Positions 51,616-59,935 of a DNA stretch of 64,000 nt are shown here, piece after piece. Source of the DNA: Autumnicola lenta (lineage in GTDB: Bacteria > Bacteroidota > Bacteroidia > Flavobacteriales > Flavobacteriaceae). Every line of letters starts with the position of its first letter. Position 1 is the first letter of the stretch. The notes under the pieces are model-generated. The model saw only the letters and a program-made list of their open reading frames with translations. It was not told where the DNA came from and searched no databases. The DNA lies in assembly GCF_031846515.1 (NCBI RefSeq), contig NZ_JAVRHO010000019.1, positions 1 to 64,000 of the forward strand. Reading direction: 5' to 3'. Position numbers and translations under genes: made by a program.

Positions 51616-53667
51616 ATGCAGGAACCTGAAAGAAGCCACTATAGACATCGTGACCTTAACTGGTTGAGCTTTAACGAAAGGGTTTTGCAGGAAGCCGAAG
51701 ATAAATTGAATCCTTTATATGAACGTATTCGTTTTCTGGCAATTTTCTCTTCAAATTTAGATGAATATTTCAGGGTAAGGGTTTCGCAACTTCGGCAAAT
51801 GAAGAAGGTTGAAAAAAGCCTGAGAAAAAAACTTGCCTTAAAGCCCACGAAATTAACTAAGGAAATTCTTGAAGAAGTAAAACGACAGCAAGAGAAATTT
51901 GGGGATATCTATTATAAGCAAATAATTCCGGAACTTGCCTACCACGATATTTATTTAATTGAATCTTCGCATTTTAATGCCGAACAAAAGAAGTTCGCCG
52001 TAAATCTATTTCAGAAGAAAATTTCGAAACATATAAAATTTAGACTTTTAAATCTGGATAAAGAAAATGATCTTTTCCTTGAAAATGCTACGCTTTATTT
52101 TCTCGTAACTTTTAAAAACGAAAATAAATTTGGGCTGGTAAACATTCCCGTGGATTCCTGCGGAAGATTTGTAGAGCTAAAAGATAAAAATCAGAAGACT
52201 ATTACTTTCTTGGACGAAATTGTGCGTTTTGAGCTGCACACCATATTTCCAGAGGAGGAGATTACCGGAATTTATGAAATCAAACTTTCCAGGGATGCCG
52301 AACTTTACATTGACGATATATACGATGGTCCTTTAGCTGAAAAAATCTATGACTCCCTGAAGCAGCGAACCAGCGGTCAACCTACCCGACTACTTCATGA
52401 TGCCAAAATGCCTAAAGAAGTGCAGAAAAAAACACGGAAGCTTCTTAACCTGGGGAAAATAGATATGATGCCGGGGGGGAAATATCATAATTTTAATGAT
52501 TTTTTCTCCTTTCCCGATCCTACAAATAATCCTGAACTTCATTTTGAGAAGCTCCCTCCTATTCCTCACAAAGTACTCGAGAAATCTGACGATTATTTTT
52601 CTGCAATTGCAGAAAAGGATCAAGCCTTACATTTTCCATATATGTCTTTTGATTATGTAGAGAATTTCCTTGAACAGGCCGTTCAGGATAAGGACGTAAC
52701 AGATATTAAAATTTCACTGTATCGCGTTGCTGATGAATCTAAACTGACTTCCTGTCTTCTTGAAGCTCTTGAAATGGGAAAAAATGTTACTGTCTTCGTT
52801 GAAGCAAAAGCACGTTTTGATGAGAAAAACAACATTATCTGGGGAAGAAAATTTGAGGAAAAAGGAGCTAATGTAATTTACAGTTATCCTAAGGTAAAGG
52901 TTCATTCTAAAATAATGCTTATCCAAAGAATGGAAAATGGCGAGAGTGTAAATTATTCCTACATAGGTACCGGGAATTTTAATAGCGAAACTTCCGAAAT
53001 TTACTGTGATCACGCCATTTTCACTGCCAATCAAAAGATAGCGAAGGAGCTGCTAAGGCTTTTTAAAGTTCTGGAAGGAGAATTAATAGTTCCGAGGGAA
53101 AAGAACCTCTTAATATCCCCGTTTTCGACCCGACAGGAATTTACAAAGCTTATCTATAATGAGATAGAAAATGTCAGGGAAGGAAAGAAAGCAAAAATTA
53201 CTGCTAAAATGAATAGCCTGGAAGATCCTGAGATGGTGGAACTTCTTTATAAAGCCAGTAATGCTGGTGTCAAAATAAGGTTGTTAGTACGAGGATTTAC
53301 CTGCCTTATCCCTGGAATTAAAGGAATAAGTGAAAATATTTATATGACGAGTGTGGTGGATCGATACCTGGAACATGGCAGGATCTATATTTTCGAAAAT
53401 GACGGGGACGAAAAAATCTACTATGGAAGTGCAGATCTCATGAGCAGAAATCTTGATAGAAGAATCGAGGTTATTTCTCCGGTTCTGGATAAAGACGTTG
53501 CGCAAGAATTTAAAGAACTGCTGGCTATACAGCTTGAAGATAATGTGAAAGCCAGAGTTCAGGACGCTTCTGAAGAAAATAGATATGTAGAACGTGTTGA
53601 AGGGGAAAAAGCCGTACGCTCACAGTACGAAATGTATAAGTACTTAAAAGAAAAACATACTTCATGA
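51616..53667 (+). CDS. ppk1: Polyphosphate kinase 1
   Basis: A 683-residue enzyme that polymerises the terminal phosphate of ATP into polyphosphate. The domains are: N-terminal helical (RDLNWLSFNERVL), head, and two phospholipase-D-like catalytic domains. The autophosphorylated His is in PKVKVHSKIMLI, the second catalytic His in YLEHGRIYIF, and the ATP-pocket motif IGTGNFNSETS is intact. It overlaps the next gene by four bases (ATGA). Polyphosphate supports stress survival. Confidence 0.93.
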   Translation: MQEPERSHYRHRDLNWLSFNERVLQEAEDKLNPLYERIRFLAIFSSNLDEYFRVRVSQLRQMKKVEKSLRKKLALKPTKLTKEILEEVKRQQEKFGDIYYKQIIPELAYHDIYLIESSHFNAEQKKFAVNLFQKKISKHIKFRLLNLDKENDLFLENATLYFLVTFKNENKFGLVNIPVDSCGRFVELKDKNQKTITFLDEIVRFELHTIFPEEEITGIYEIKLSRDAELYIDDIYDGPLAEKIYDSLKQRTSGQPTRLLHDAKMPKEVQKKTRKLLNLGKIDMMPGGKYHNFNDFFSFPDPTNNPELHFEKLPPIPHKVLEKSDDYFSAIAEKDQALHFPYMSFDYVENFLEQAVQDKDVTDIKISLYRVADESKLTSCLLEALEMGKNVTVFVEAKARFDEKNNIIWGRKFEEKGANVIYSYPKVKVHSKIMLIQRMENGESVNYSYIGTGNFNSETSEIYCDHAIFTANQKIAKELLRLFKVLEGELIVPREKNLLISPFSTRQEFTKLIYNEIENVREGKKAKITAKMNSLEDPEMVELLYKASNAGVKIRLLVRGFTCLIPGIKGISENIYMTSVVDRYLEHGRIYIFENDGDEKIYYGSADLMSRNLDRRIEVISPVLDKDVAQEFKELLAIQLEDNVKARVQDASEENRYVERVEGEKAVRSQYEMYKYLKEKHTS

Positions 53668-54524
53668 AATCCATAAGAATTGGCGGTGTACCAGAGCATT
53701 TTAACCTTCCGTGGCATTTGTGCATAGAAGGAAATGACTTCAATAAAGAGGAGATAAACGTGATCTGGAAAGATTTCCCGGGCGGTACAGGTGATATGAA
53801 TAATGCCCTTCGTTCCGGAGAAATAGACGCAGCCGTTATTTTAACTGAAGGGATCACACGGGACATCATAAATGGAAACGATGCAAAAGTAGTACAAACT
53901 TACATAGGTTCACCACTCATCTGGGGGATACATGTAGCCGCCGATTCCCCTTATAAAAACAGTACAGACCTCCAGCATACCAAAGCTGCGATTAGTAGGG
54001 AAGGTTCCGGTTCTCATTTAATGGCTTATGTAAATGCTCAAAATAATAATTGGAATGTTGATGATCTCGATTTTGAGATCGTAAAAGATATCGATGGTGC
54101 TGTTAAAGCTTTAAACGAGGATAAAGCACAATATTTTATGTGGGAACATTTTACCACAAAGCCGCTGGTAGATAATCATACCTTCAGATTAATTGCAGAC
54201 TGCCCTACCCCGTGGCCCTGCTTTGTAATTGCAGTTAGGGATGAAGTTTTAAAATACGATTCCCGGCGAATTAAAACCATGCTGAATGTTTTGAACAACA
54301 AAACAGCAGGTTTCAAAGAAATTCCAGGAATAGATGTAATGTTAGCTGAACGCTATGATCAAAAGCTGGAAGATATCAGGAAATGGTTAAAACTTACAAA
54401 CTGGAGCAACAGCCAACTATCTGAGTCAGAATTAACTGAAGTTCAGGAGAAATTAATCCAGTTAAATCTTATAAACAAAAAAGTCAAAAGTTCAGAAATA
54501 TTACATAGTTTGCAGCAGTTTTAA
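53664..54524 (+). CDS. Periplasmic-binding-protein-like protein without signal peptide
   Basis: A 286-residue type 2 solute-binding fold protein (NMT1/SsuA/ThiY-like): SIRIGGVPEHFNLP, GTGDMNNALRSGEIDAAV, and KAAISREGSGSHLMAY are characteristic ligand-binding loops. Binding proteins usually have signal peptides, but none is visible here, so it would stay in the cytosol. No ABC transporter genes are near. Its start overlaps the ppk stop. It may be a cytosolic binding or enzyme derivative. Confidence 0.8.
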   Translation: MKSIRIGGVPEHFNLPWHLCIEGNDFNKEEINVIWKDFPGGTGDMNNALRSGEIDAAVILTEGITRDIINGNDAKVVQTYIGSPLIWGIHVAADSPYKNSTDLQHTKAAISREGSGSHLMAYVNAQNNNWNVDDLDFEIVKDIDGAVKALNEDKAQYFMWEHFTTKPLVDNHTFRLIADCPTPWPCFVIAVRDEVLKYDSRRIKTMLNVLNNKTAGFKEIPGIDVMLAERYDQKLEDIRKWLKLTNWSNSQLSESELTEVQEKLIQLNLINKKVKSSEILHSLQQF

Positions 54525-54548
54525 CATCATCAATCAATACATCGTAGA

Positions 54549-55121
54549 ATGAAAAAAATTATCTGCCTGCTGGCATTCCTATGCCTCGGTTTTACTGCAC
54601 TTGCACAAACAACTGAAGAAGAAACCACCCCAGTCGACACGCGTGACATTACAAAAAATGAATTAAGTTTTAATGCATTTAATCTCGTGGCTTTTGGAAT
54701 TTTCGACTTATCCTATGAAAGAGTAATTACTGAAAATTCCACCTGGTCTACCGAGTTATTTCTACATCTTAACAAAGATGATTATTACGATGAGGCCTAC
54801 TACAAGGACGTTTCGGTTACCGGAAAATATAAGCACTTTTTTAGTTCCAGTTATGCCCGCGGTTTCTACGTTCATGGCTTTGGAATGATTTCTAATGGAG
54901 AATACGAATCCACTTATTATTACGACTCTGTTACAGGAGAATCCAGCTGGGATAGAGAGGACTACACCGATTTTGCCGTAGGTTTCGGTCTTGGTGGGAA
55001 ATTTATTTCTTCAGGAGGGTTTCTGCTTGATCTTAGTGGCGGAATTGGACGAAATTTATTTAATAATGCAGCCCCGGAAATTATCGGTCAGTTTATGGTA
55101 AACCTGGGCTACAGGTTTTAG
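54549..55121 (+). CDS. Outer-membrane beta-barrel-like secreted protein
   Basis: A 190-residue protein with signal peptide (residues 1-about 20, ending ALAQ). The rest shows alternating aromatic and charged strands (LSFNAFNLVAFGIFDLSYER, YFMV-like) and a C-terminal aromatic residue (NLGYRF), typical of small outer-membrane barrels of about eight strands (DUF3575-like in style). No function assigned. It lies 24 bases behind the solute-binding gene and is followed by a strong terminator. Confidence 0.78.
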   Translation: MKKIICLLAFLCLGFTALAQTTEEETTPVDTRDITKNELSFNAFNLVAFGIFDLSYERVITENSTWSTELFLHLNKDDYYDEAYYKDVSVTGKYKHFFSSSYARGFYVHGFGMISNGEYESTYYYDSVTGESSWDREDYTDFAVGFGLGGKFISSGGFLLDLSGGIGRNLFNNAAPEIIGQFMVNLGYRF

Positions 55122-55141
55122 AAAAAAATGAATGCAAATTA

Positions 55142-55188
55142 AAATATTAAGGGCCGAAAATGTCAATTTTCGGCCCTTAATATTTTTT
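55142..55188 (+). terminator. 20-bp-stem terminator after 54549 gene
   Basis: A 20-base arm (55142-55161, starting AAATATTAAGGGCC) pairs perfectly with 55166-55185 around the loop GTCA, followed by a T-rich tail. It is unusually long for a terminator and its inner sequence resembles the CGAAAATTGACATTTT repeats. Confidence 0.8.
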
Positions 55189-55252
55189 AAGAAATCTCGA
55201 AAACAGCAGGTCGATAACTGTCAAACTTTGTTCTTGTTTTTTTCTGAATCTA

Positions 55253-55285
55253 AGACTTCACAGGTTTTGAAAACCTGTGAGGTCT
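55253..55285. repeat. Palindromic repeat type 1, second copy
   Basis: AGACTTCACAGGTTTT, G, AAAACCTGTGAGGTCT: identical to 3046-3078 apart from one arm base and the centre base. Intergenic. Confidence 0.85.
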
Positions 55286-55344
55286 GGTGCTAACGTCCAT
55301 AGTTCCTTCAGACTTCACTAATACCTTTTTTAAAATATTGCCAC

Positions 55345-55376
55345 AACAGCAGTCCGATAATTGCCATTTTCAAGTC
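55345..55376. repeat. Dispersed CGATAATTGCCATTTTC repeat
   Basis: CAACAGCAGTCCGATAATTG followed by CCATTTTCAAGT. It contains the 17-base core CGATAATTGCCATTTTC with flanking sequence AGCAGTC also seen as AGCAGGTC at 55205. Confidence 0.6.
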
Positions 55377-55406
55377 CCTCTTTATTTTAATAATTCACCA
55401 TTATTC

Positions 55407-55439
55407 AAACGTGTCAGGTTTTAAAAACCTGACACGTTT
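55407..55439. repeat. Palindromic repeat type 2 (CGTGTCAGG arm), copy 1
   Basis: AAACGTGTCAGGTTTT, A, AAAACCTGACACGTTT: a perfect 16+1+16 palindrome with the same length and architecture as type 1 but another outer arm. The central TTTTAAAAA part is shared. Confidence 0.85.
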
Positions 55440-55657
55440 CCGCTGTGAAGTCTGATGCTATTTTGGATTTATATAATGAAAAAGCATCTACAAGGTCAAA
55501 AAAAGACCTTGCAGGATTGGATGAAACCTTGTAGGTTTCAGCAAAACAGCTTCAGTTTCAAAACTCAGTAGATGAATTTGCTATTTTCAGCATAATTCTT
55601 AATAGAAGAGAAAGAGCGAAAGCTTTTCAGAATTCCTTCTTCTAATAGTTTGTCTTC

Positions 55658-55691
55658 AAACGTGTCAGGTTTCAAAAAACCTGACACGTTT
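55658..55691. repeat. Palindromic repeat type 2, copy 2
   Basis: A 34-nt copy of the 55407 element with the same CGTGTCAGG/CCTGACACG arms and a slightly altered centre (TTTCAAAAAA). Confidence 0.85.
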
Positions 55692-55756
55692 CCGTTCACA
55701 ATACGTTTAAAGCTGAGAGAGATAATTTCCTTACTTCTTACCTCGTACTTCAAAAC

Positions 55757-55784
55757 AAGTCGATAATTGCCAAATTTCGGGCTG
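55757..55784. repeat. Dispersed CGATAATTGCCA repeat, near ung
   Basis: AAGTCGATAATTGCCAAATT followed by TCGGGCTG; a copy of the family core with one change (AAATTTC for ATTTTC), in the spacer just beyond the 3' end of ung. Confidence 0.5.
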
Positions 55785-55807
55785 GACTTTTTTTCTAATA
55801 AAACAAA

Positions 55808-56473
55808 TTACCAATCTACAGGTTCCTTTCCTTTGCTTTTCAGGTAATCATTGGTTTTACTGAAGTGTTTATTGCCAAACCAGTAACCTCTGTTAGCGCT
55901 TAATGGCGAAGGATGTCCGCTGGTGAGAATGAGGTGCTTTGAAGCATTAATTTTTTTCGCTTTTTTCTTGGCATAACCACCCCAAAGCAAAAAAACCACG
56001 TTTTCCTTCTCTGCAGAAACAATTTCTATAACCCTGTCTGTAAACTCCTCCCAACCTTTGTTTTGATGAGATCCTGCCTCGTGTGCTCTTACGGTTAAAG
56101 TTGCATTTAGTAGCAAAACGCCCTGTCTGGCCCACCGCTCTAAATTGCCATTATCGGGTACAGGCTTTTCCAGGTCGGTTTCAATCTCCCTAAAGATATT
56201 TTTTAGCGAAGGTGGCACCTGTACATCTTCTTTTACAGAAAAAGCGAGTCCGTGGGCCTGTCCTACTCCGTGGTAAGGATCCTGTCCAAGGATAACCACT
56301 TTGGTCTCTTCAAATTTTGAATTTTCAAAAGCAGCAAAAATATTCTTGCCGGCAGGAAAACATTTATGGTTTGCATATTCATCTTTTACAAATGCAGCAA
56401 GATTCTGAAAATAAGGTTTTTCAAATTCTTCATTTAACTTTTTTTTCCAACCTGGGGCTATTTCTACCTTCAT
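55808..56473 (-). CDS. ung: Uracil-DNA glycosylase
   Basis: Family 1 UDG of 221 residues; it excises uracil from DNA. The water-activating motif GQDPYHG (in VVILGQDPYHGVGQAHGL) and the uracil-contact His motif HPSPLSANRGYWF are both intact. Normal length. It faces mutS2 across a 47-base divergent spacer, which is a DNA-repair pairing, perhaps with a shared promoter region. Confidence 0.93.
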   Translation of the reverse strand: MKVEIAPGWKKKLNEEFEKPYFQNLAAFVKDEYANHKCFPAGKNIFAAFENSKFEETKVVILGQDPYHGVGQAHGLAFSVKEDVQVPPSLKNIFREIETDLEKPVPDNGNLERWARQGVLLLNATLTVRAHEAGSHQNKGWEEFTDRVIEIVSAEKENVVFLLWGGYAKKKAKKINASKHLILTSGHPSPLSANRGYWFGNKHFSKTNDYLKSKGKEPVDW

Positions 56474-56483
56474 TATAATTGAG

Positions 56484-56491
56484 TAAATTTG
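56484..56491 (+). promoter_or_regulatory. Candidate -7 box for the MutS2-like gene (TAAATTTG)
   Basis: A TANNTTTG match 29 bases before the start, inside the divergent spacer with ung. The -33 part would lie within the ung coding sequence and is not clear. Confidence 0.4.
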
Positions 56492-56520
56492 CAGAGCCTC
56501 AAAAGTAGGGAAAAATTACT

Positions 56521-58704
56521 ATGATTAAAATCACATCGAAGAGTCTTCTTGATCTTGAATTTCCGGTTGTACGTGAGCAAATTAGCACGCTTTGTATCAC
56601 AGGAAAAGGGAAAGAAAAGGCCCTGGAAATAAAACCTTATTTCACTTATAAAAAGACATATTTCGGACTGCATCAAACGAACGAATATGTAAAATCCAAA
56701 ACTCAGGAAAGTCCGATTCCCAATCACGGGTTCGATAACATAGAAAATGAAATAAAGCTTTTAAACATTGAAGATTCTGTTCTTGAAGTTAGCGGCTTCA
56801 GGAAAATTGCTTCTATTTCTGAAACTGTCAATATGCAGTTGCGATATTTCAGAAAATTCAGGGAAATTTATCCTTCACTTTATCAAACCACTTCAGAAGT
56901 AGAATATACGACTGATTTGATTGAGCGAATAGGAAAAGTAGTCGATAAATTTGGTGAGATAAAAGACGACGCCTCTCCCCTGTTGCAGGAAACCAGGCGT
57001 TCCATGAATTCGGTAAAAGGAAAGATCAATTCCAGTTTTACTTCAGCTCTTACCACTTATAATGGCTATGGTTATCTTGATGAAATTAAGGAAAGTGTTG
57101 TTGAAAACGTGCGTGTTTTAGCCGTTAAAGCCATGTACCGAAGGAAGGTAAAGGGCGGAATTATGGGAAATTCCAAAACCGGAAGTATCGTTTACATTCA
57201 GCCGGAATCTACATTTCATTTTACACGGGAACTCAATAATCTTCAGTATGAAGAAAAGGAAGAGATCAACCGGATTTTAAAGGAACTTACTAATTTTGTG
57301 CGGCCTTACCGTGAGTTGCTCATAGAATATCAGGAACTGCTAAGTGAAATTGATGTAATTTCTGCAAAAGCAAAGTACGCTGACAAAGTGGACGGAATTC
57401 TCCCAAAGATTTCTGAGGACAGGGAAATTCAGTTAAAAGATGCTTATCACCCCTTGCTGCTCCTTTCCAATAAAAGAACAGGCAAGAAAACCTATCCGCA
57501 GACTATTGAAATGGCCAAGGATAACAGGATAATTGTAATTTCAGGACCCAATGCCGGTGGAAAAAGTATCACGCTGAAAACCGTAGGTTTGCTTCAGTTA
57601 ATGCTGCAGAGCGGAATTCTTGTTCCGGTACACGAGTACAGCAGAATGTCATTTTTCGATAAGATTCTGACAGATATTGGAGATAATCAGTCCATTGAAA
57701 ATCATTTAAGCACCTACAGTTACCGACTGAAGAATATGAAAAAATTTCTTCGGAAATGTGACGAAAATACGCTCTTTCTTATCGATGAATTTGGTACCGG
57801 AAGTGATCCTGAACTTGGTGGCGCCCTGGCTGAAACTTTCCTTGAAGTTTTCTATGAAAAGGAATCCTTCGGAATTCTTACCACGCATTACGCAAACTTA
57901 AAGAAGTTGGCGGGAGAATTGCCAGATATGAGCAACGCCAATATGTTGTTTGATTCCCAAAGTTTGGAGCCCATGTTTAAACTGCGCGTGGGAGAAGCAG
58001 GAAGTTCTTTCACCTTTGAAGTTGCCCAGAAAAACGGAATCCCTTTCAGTTTAATTAATCGTTCTAAAAAGAAAGTGGAGCGCGGAAAAATTAGGTTTGA
58101 CCAGAGTATAGCTAAACTTCAAAAGGAGAGGTCTAACCTTCAGAAAACCACCGATTCTTTAAAGGATAAGGAAATAAAAGCTGCTAAAGAAAAGGATAAG
58201 CTGGAAGAAACAAATACCCGCGTTCAGCAGAAATTGGAGAGTTATCAGGAGCTTTTTGATACCAATCAGCGTCTTATATACATTGGTCAAAAAATTAATG
58301 ATATAAGCGAAAAATACTTTGTTGATAAAAAGAAAAAAGAACTTATTGGTGAGTTCCTAAAGCTGGTGGAAATTGAAAATTCCAAACGTAAAAAAGAATC
58401 GGCTAAACAAAGAAGAGCGAAAAAAGCCGAAGAGAAAAAAGTTCAGCAGGAAGTAGCGAAGAAAATTGAGCCGATAAGAAAGCAGAAAAAGGAAGAAAAA
58501 GAGAAACAGAAAGCTGTAGCCAAAAAAGAAGCCAATAAACCGAAAGCGACACTTAGAATTGGAGATCGCGTAAGGCTGGAAGACAGTAAATCTGTTGGTA
58601 CACTAGATAAGATCGAGAAAGGGAAAGCGATAGTGAATTACGGGATGTTTACCACTTCGGTTTCCATAGATCAATTGGAACTGGTTCAGGCAATGAAAAA
58701 ATAG
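56521..58704 (+). CDS. MutS2-like ATPase without Smr domain
   Basis: A 727-residue MutS-family protein: core/lever region (about residues 1-320), ABC-type ATPase with Walker A SGPNAGGKSITL and Walker B LFLIDEFGTGSDP, then a long charged coiled coil (about 510-680). The C-terminus (about 675-727) is a small KOW/SH3-like part (LRIGDRVRLEDSKSVGTL). The Smr endonuclease domain typical of MutS2 is missing. MutS2 acts in recombination control or ribosome rescue rather than mismatch repair; with no Smr, nuclease-dependent roles are unlikely. Confidence 0.9.
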   Translation: MIKITSKSLLDLEFPVVREQISTLCITGKGKEKALEIKPYFTYKKTYFGLHQTNEYVKSKTQESPIPNHGFDNIENEIKLLNIEDSVLEVSGFRKIASISETVNMQLRYFRKFREIYPSLYQTTSEVEYTTDLIERIGKVVDKFGEIKDDASPLLQETRRSMNSVKGKINSSFTSALTTYNGYGYLDEIKESVVENVRVLAVKAMYRRKVKGGIMGNSKTGSIVYIQPESTFHFTRELNNLQYEEKEEINRILKELTNFVRPYRELLIEYQELLSEIDVISAKAKYADKVDGILPKISEDREIQLKDAYHPLLLLSNKRTGKKTYPQTIEMAKDNRIIVISGPNAGGKSITLKTVGLLQLMLQSGILVPVHEYSRMSFFDKILTDIGDNQSIENHLSTYSYRLKNMKKFLRKCDENTLFLIDEFGTGSDPELGGALAETFLEVFYEKESFGILTTHYANLKKLAGELPDMSNANMLFDSQSLEPMFKLRVGEAGSSFTFEVAQKNGIPFSLINRSKKKVERGKIRFDQSIAKLQKERSNLQKTTDSLKDKEIKAAKEKDKLEETNTRVQQKLESYQELFDTNQRLIYIGQKINDISEKYFVDKKKKELIGEFLKLVEIENSKRKKESAKQRRAKKAEEKKVQQEVAKKIEPIRKQKKEEKEKQKAVAKKEANKPKATLRIGDRVRLEDSKSVGTLDKIEKGKAIVNYGMFTTSVSIDQLELVQAMKK

Positions 58705-58755
58705 CCTCATAGAAAATATTGTATCTTTAATATCAATTAATTAGTTATTATAACG

Positions 58756-59154
58756 ATGGATGTCCGGTGGAAGCAAAGATTTCACAATTTCAGCAAAGTA
58801 TATAAACAGCTGGAAAAATTTGTTTCTGAAAAAGAGCTTAATGAGATGGAAGAACAAGGTCTCATTAAAGCTTTTGAATATACTTATGAATTGAGTTGGA
58901 AAACTTTACAGGATTTACTGAAAGACAAGGGTTACGTGGACATTATTGGCCCCCGCCCGGTAATTGAACAAGGTTTCCAGGATGGATTTTTGGATGATGG
59001 AAAAGGATGGATGAAAATGCATAAAAGCAGAAATTTAACCAGTCATACCTATAATGAAGAAACAGCTAAAGAGATAATTATTGATATACGAAGTTCCTAC
59101 ATAGGATTGTTTCGTGATCTTTATCAAAAGCTTAATGAAGAAAAAGATTCTTAA
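58756..59154 (+). CDS. HepT-type HEPN toxin (HI0074-like nucleotidyltransferase substrate-binding protein)
   Basis: A 132-residue all-helical HEPN protein of the HI0074/HepT group. The RNase-type motif RX4HXY is complete: Arg92, His97 and Tyr99 (SRNLTSHTYN). In characterised HepT/MntA pairs this tyrosine is AMPylated by the antitoxin. Also LSWKTLQDLLKD and a conserved GPRPVIEQGF insert. It is followed three bases later by a nucleotidyltransferase gene, in the normal pair order. A TATCTTTA at 58722-58729 could be its promoter. Confidence 0.87.
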   Translation: MDVRWKQRFHNFSKVYKQLEKFVSEKELNEMEEQGLIKAFEYTYELSWKTLQDLLKDKGYVDIIGPRPVIEQGFQDGFLDDGKGWMKMHKSRNLTSHTYNEETAKEIIIDIRSSYIGLFRDLYQKLNEEKDS

Positions 59155-59157
59155 GGA

Positions 59158-59490
59158 ATGAAAAATAAAGCGTATAAATATGGTTTAGAGAAAAATGATC
59201 TAAAGGAAATTATTTCTGTAATTGAAGACAATGAAAACGTCGAAGAAGCTATTCTGTTTGGATCCAGGGCAAAAGGTAATTTTAAAGCAGCTTCAGACAT
59301 TGATATTGCTCTGGTAGGAAAAAATCTCAAACTGAATGATATTCTGGAGATTTCCATTCATATGGATGATCTTTATTTACCCTATAAATTTGATTTTGTG
59401 AATTACTATCACATTAAAGAGGAGAGATTAATTGAACATATAACTAGAATAGGCATTAGACTTTTTAAAAAAGAAAAGGAATACCATTAA
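59158..59490 (+). CDS. MntA-type minimal nucleotidyltransferase antitoxin
   Basis: A 110-residue nucleotidyltransferase. The GSX10DXD motif is exact: Gly35-Ser36, Asp47 and Asp49 (FGSRAKGNFKAASDIDIAL). It should transfer AMP to the partner HEPN protein and neutralise it. The pair is compact: three bases separate the toxin stop and this start. The two genes form a type VII-like toxin-antitoxin unit; chromosomal role (phage defence or stress) is inferred. Confidence 0.87.
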   Translation: MKNKAYKYGLEKNDLKEIISVIEDNENVEEAILFGSRAKGNFKAASDIDIALVGKNLKLNDILEISIHMDDLYLPYKFDFVNYYHIKEERLIEHITRIGIRLFKKEKEYH

Positions 59491-59518
59491 AATTTTTAGG
59501 ATTTAATAATGTTAGGCA

Positions 59519-59935
59519 ATGGATGCACTACCAAAAAATAAGAAAATAATCCTCTTTGACGGAGTCTGTAATCTTTGTGATGGTGCAGTGAAATTTATAA
59601 TCGAGCACGATAGAAAAGATGTTTTTCGATTTGCTTCTTTGCAAAGTGAATTCGGACAAAAACTTATTGCGGAGAGAGGTTTGGATCCGGAAGAGCTGGA
59701 TTCTGTGGTTTTAATTGAACCCGGAGTCGCCTATTACAGAAAATCTACGGCCGCTTTGGAAATTTCCAGAGAACTTTCCGGAGGTTATTCTTTACTAAAG
59801 AATTTCCTTGCTTTACCTGAAAGCTTTCGCGATCTGCTTTACGATTTTGTAGCCAAAAACCGCTATAAATGGTATGGTAAAAAAGAAAGCTGTATGATCC
59901 CCACTCCGGAATTAAAATCTAAATTTTTGGACTAG
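59519..59935 (+). CDS. DCC family thiol-disulfide oxidoreductase (DUF393)
   Basis: A 138-residue cytosolic protein with the DCC motif in ILFDGVCNLCDGAVKFII (DxxCxxC, residues about 14-21), as in the YuxK group of the thioredoxin superfamily. Length is normal and a C-terminal Cys (KKESCMIPTPELK) is a family trait. Substrate unknown. Its end overlaps the convergent symporter gene by 17 bases. Confidence 0.88.
   Translation: MDALPKNKKIILFDGVCNLCDGAVKFIIEHDRKDVFRFASLQSEFGQKLIAERGLDPEELDSVVLIEPGVAYYRKSTAALEISRELSGGYSLLKNFLALPESFRDLLYDFVAKNRYKWYGKKESCMIPTPELKSKFLD

Larger units (their letters stand above)
55189..55807. other. Repeat hotspot in a 686-base intergenic gap
   Basis: This gap between the barrel gene and ung is dominated by repeats: three 33-34-nt palindromes, at least two CGATAATTGCCA copies, and AAGGTC...GACCTT words around 55490-55535. 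I found no gene here; the minus-strand frame 55565-55753 is built partly from repeats. Confidence 0.65.

Noticed and set aside
55250..55700. Possible CRISPR-like array
   Set aside because: The repeats are palindromes of two different types with irregular gaps, not identical repeats with equal spacers, and no cas genes are near.
55565..55753. 62-aa minus-strand frame in the repeat hotspot
   Set aside because: It is built partly from the palindromic repeats and the CTTCTTACCTCGTAC word and has no family likeness; I treat it as non-coding.
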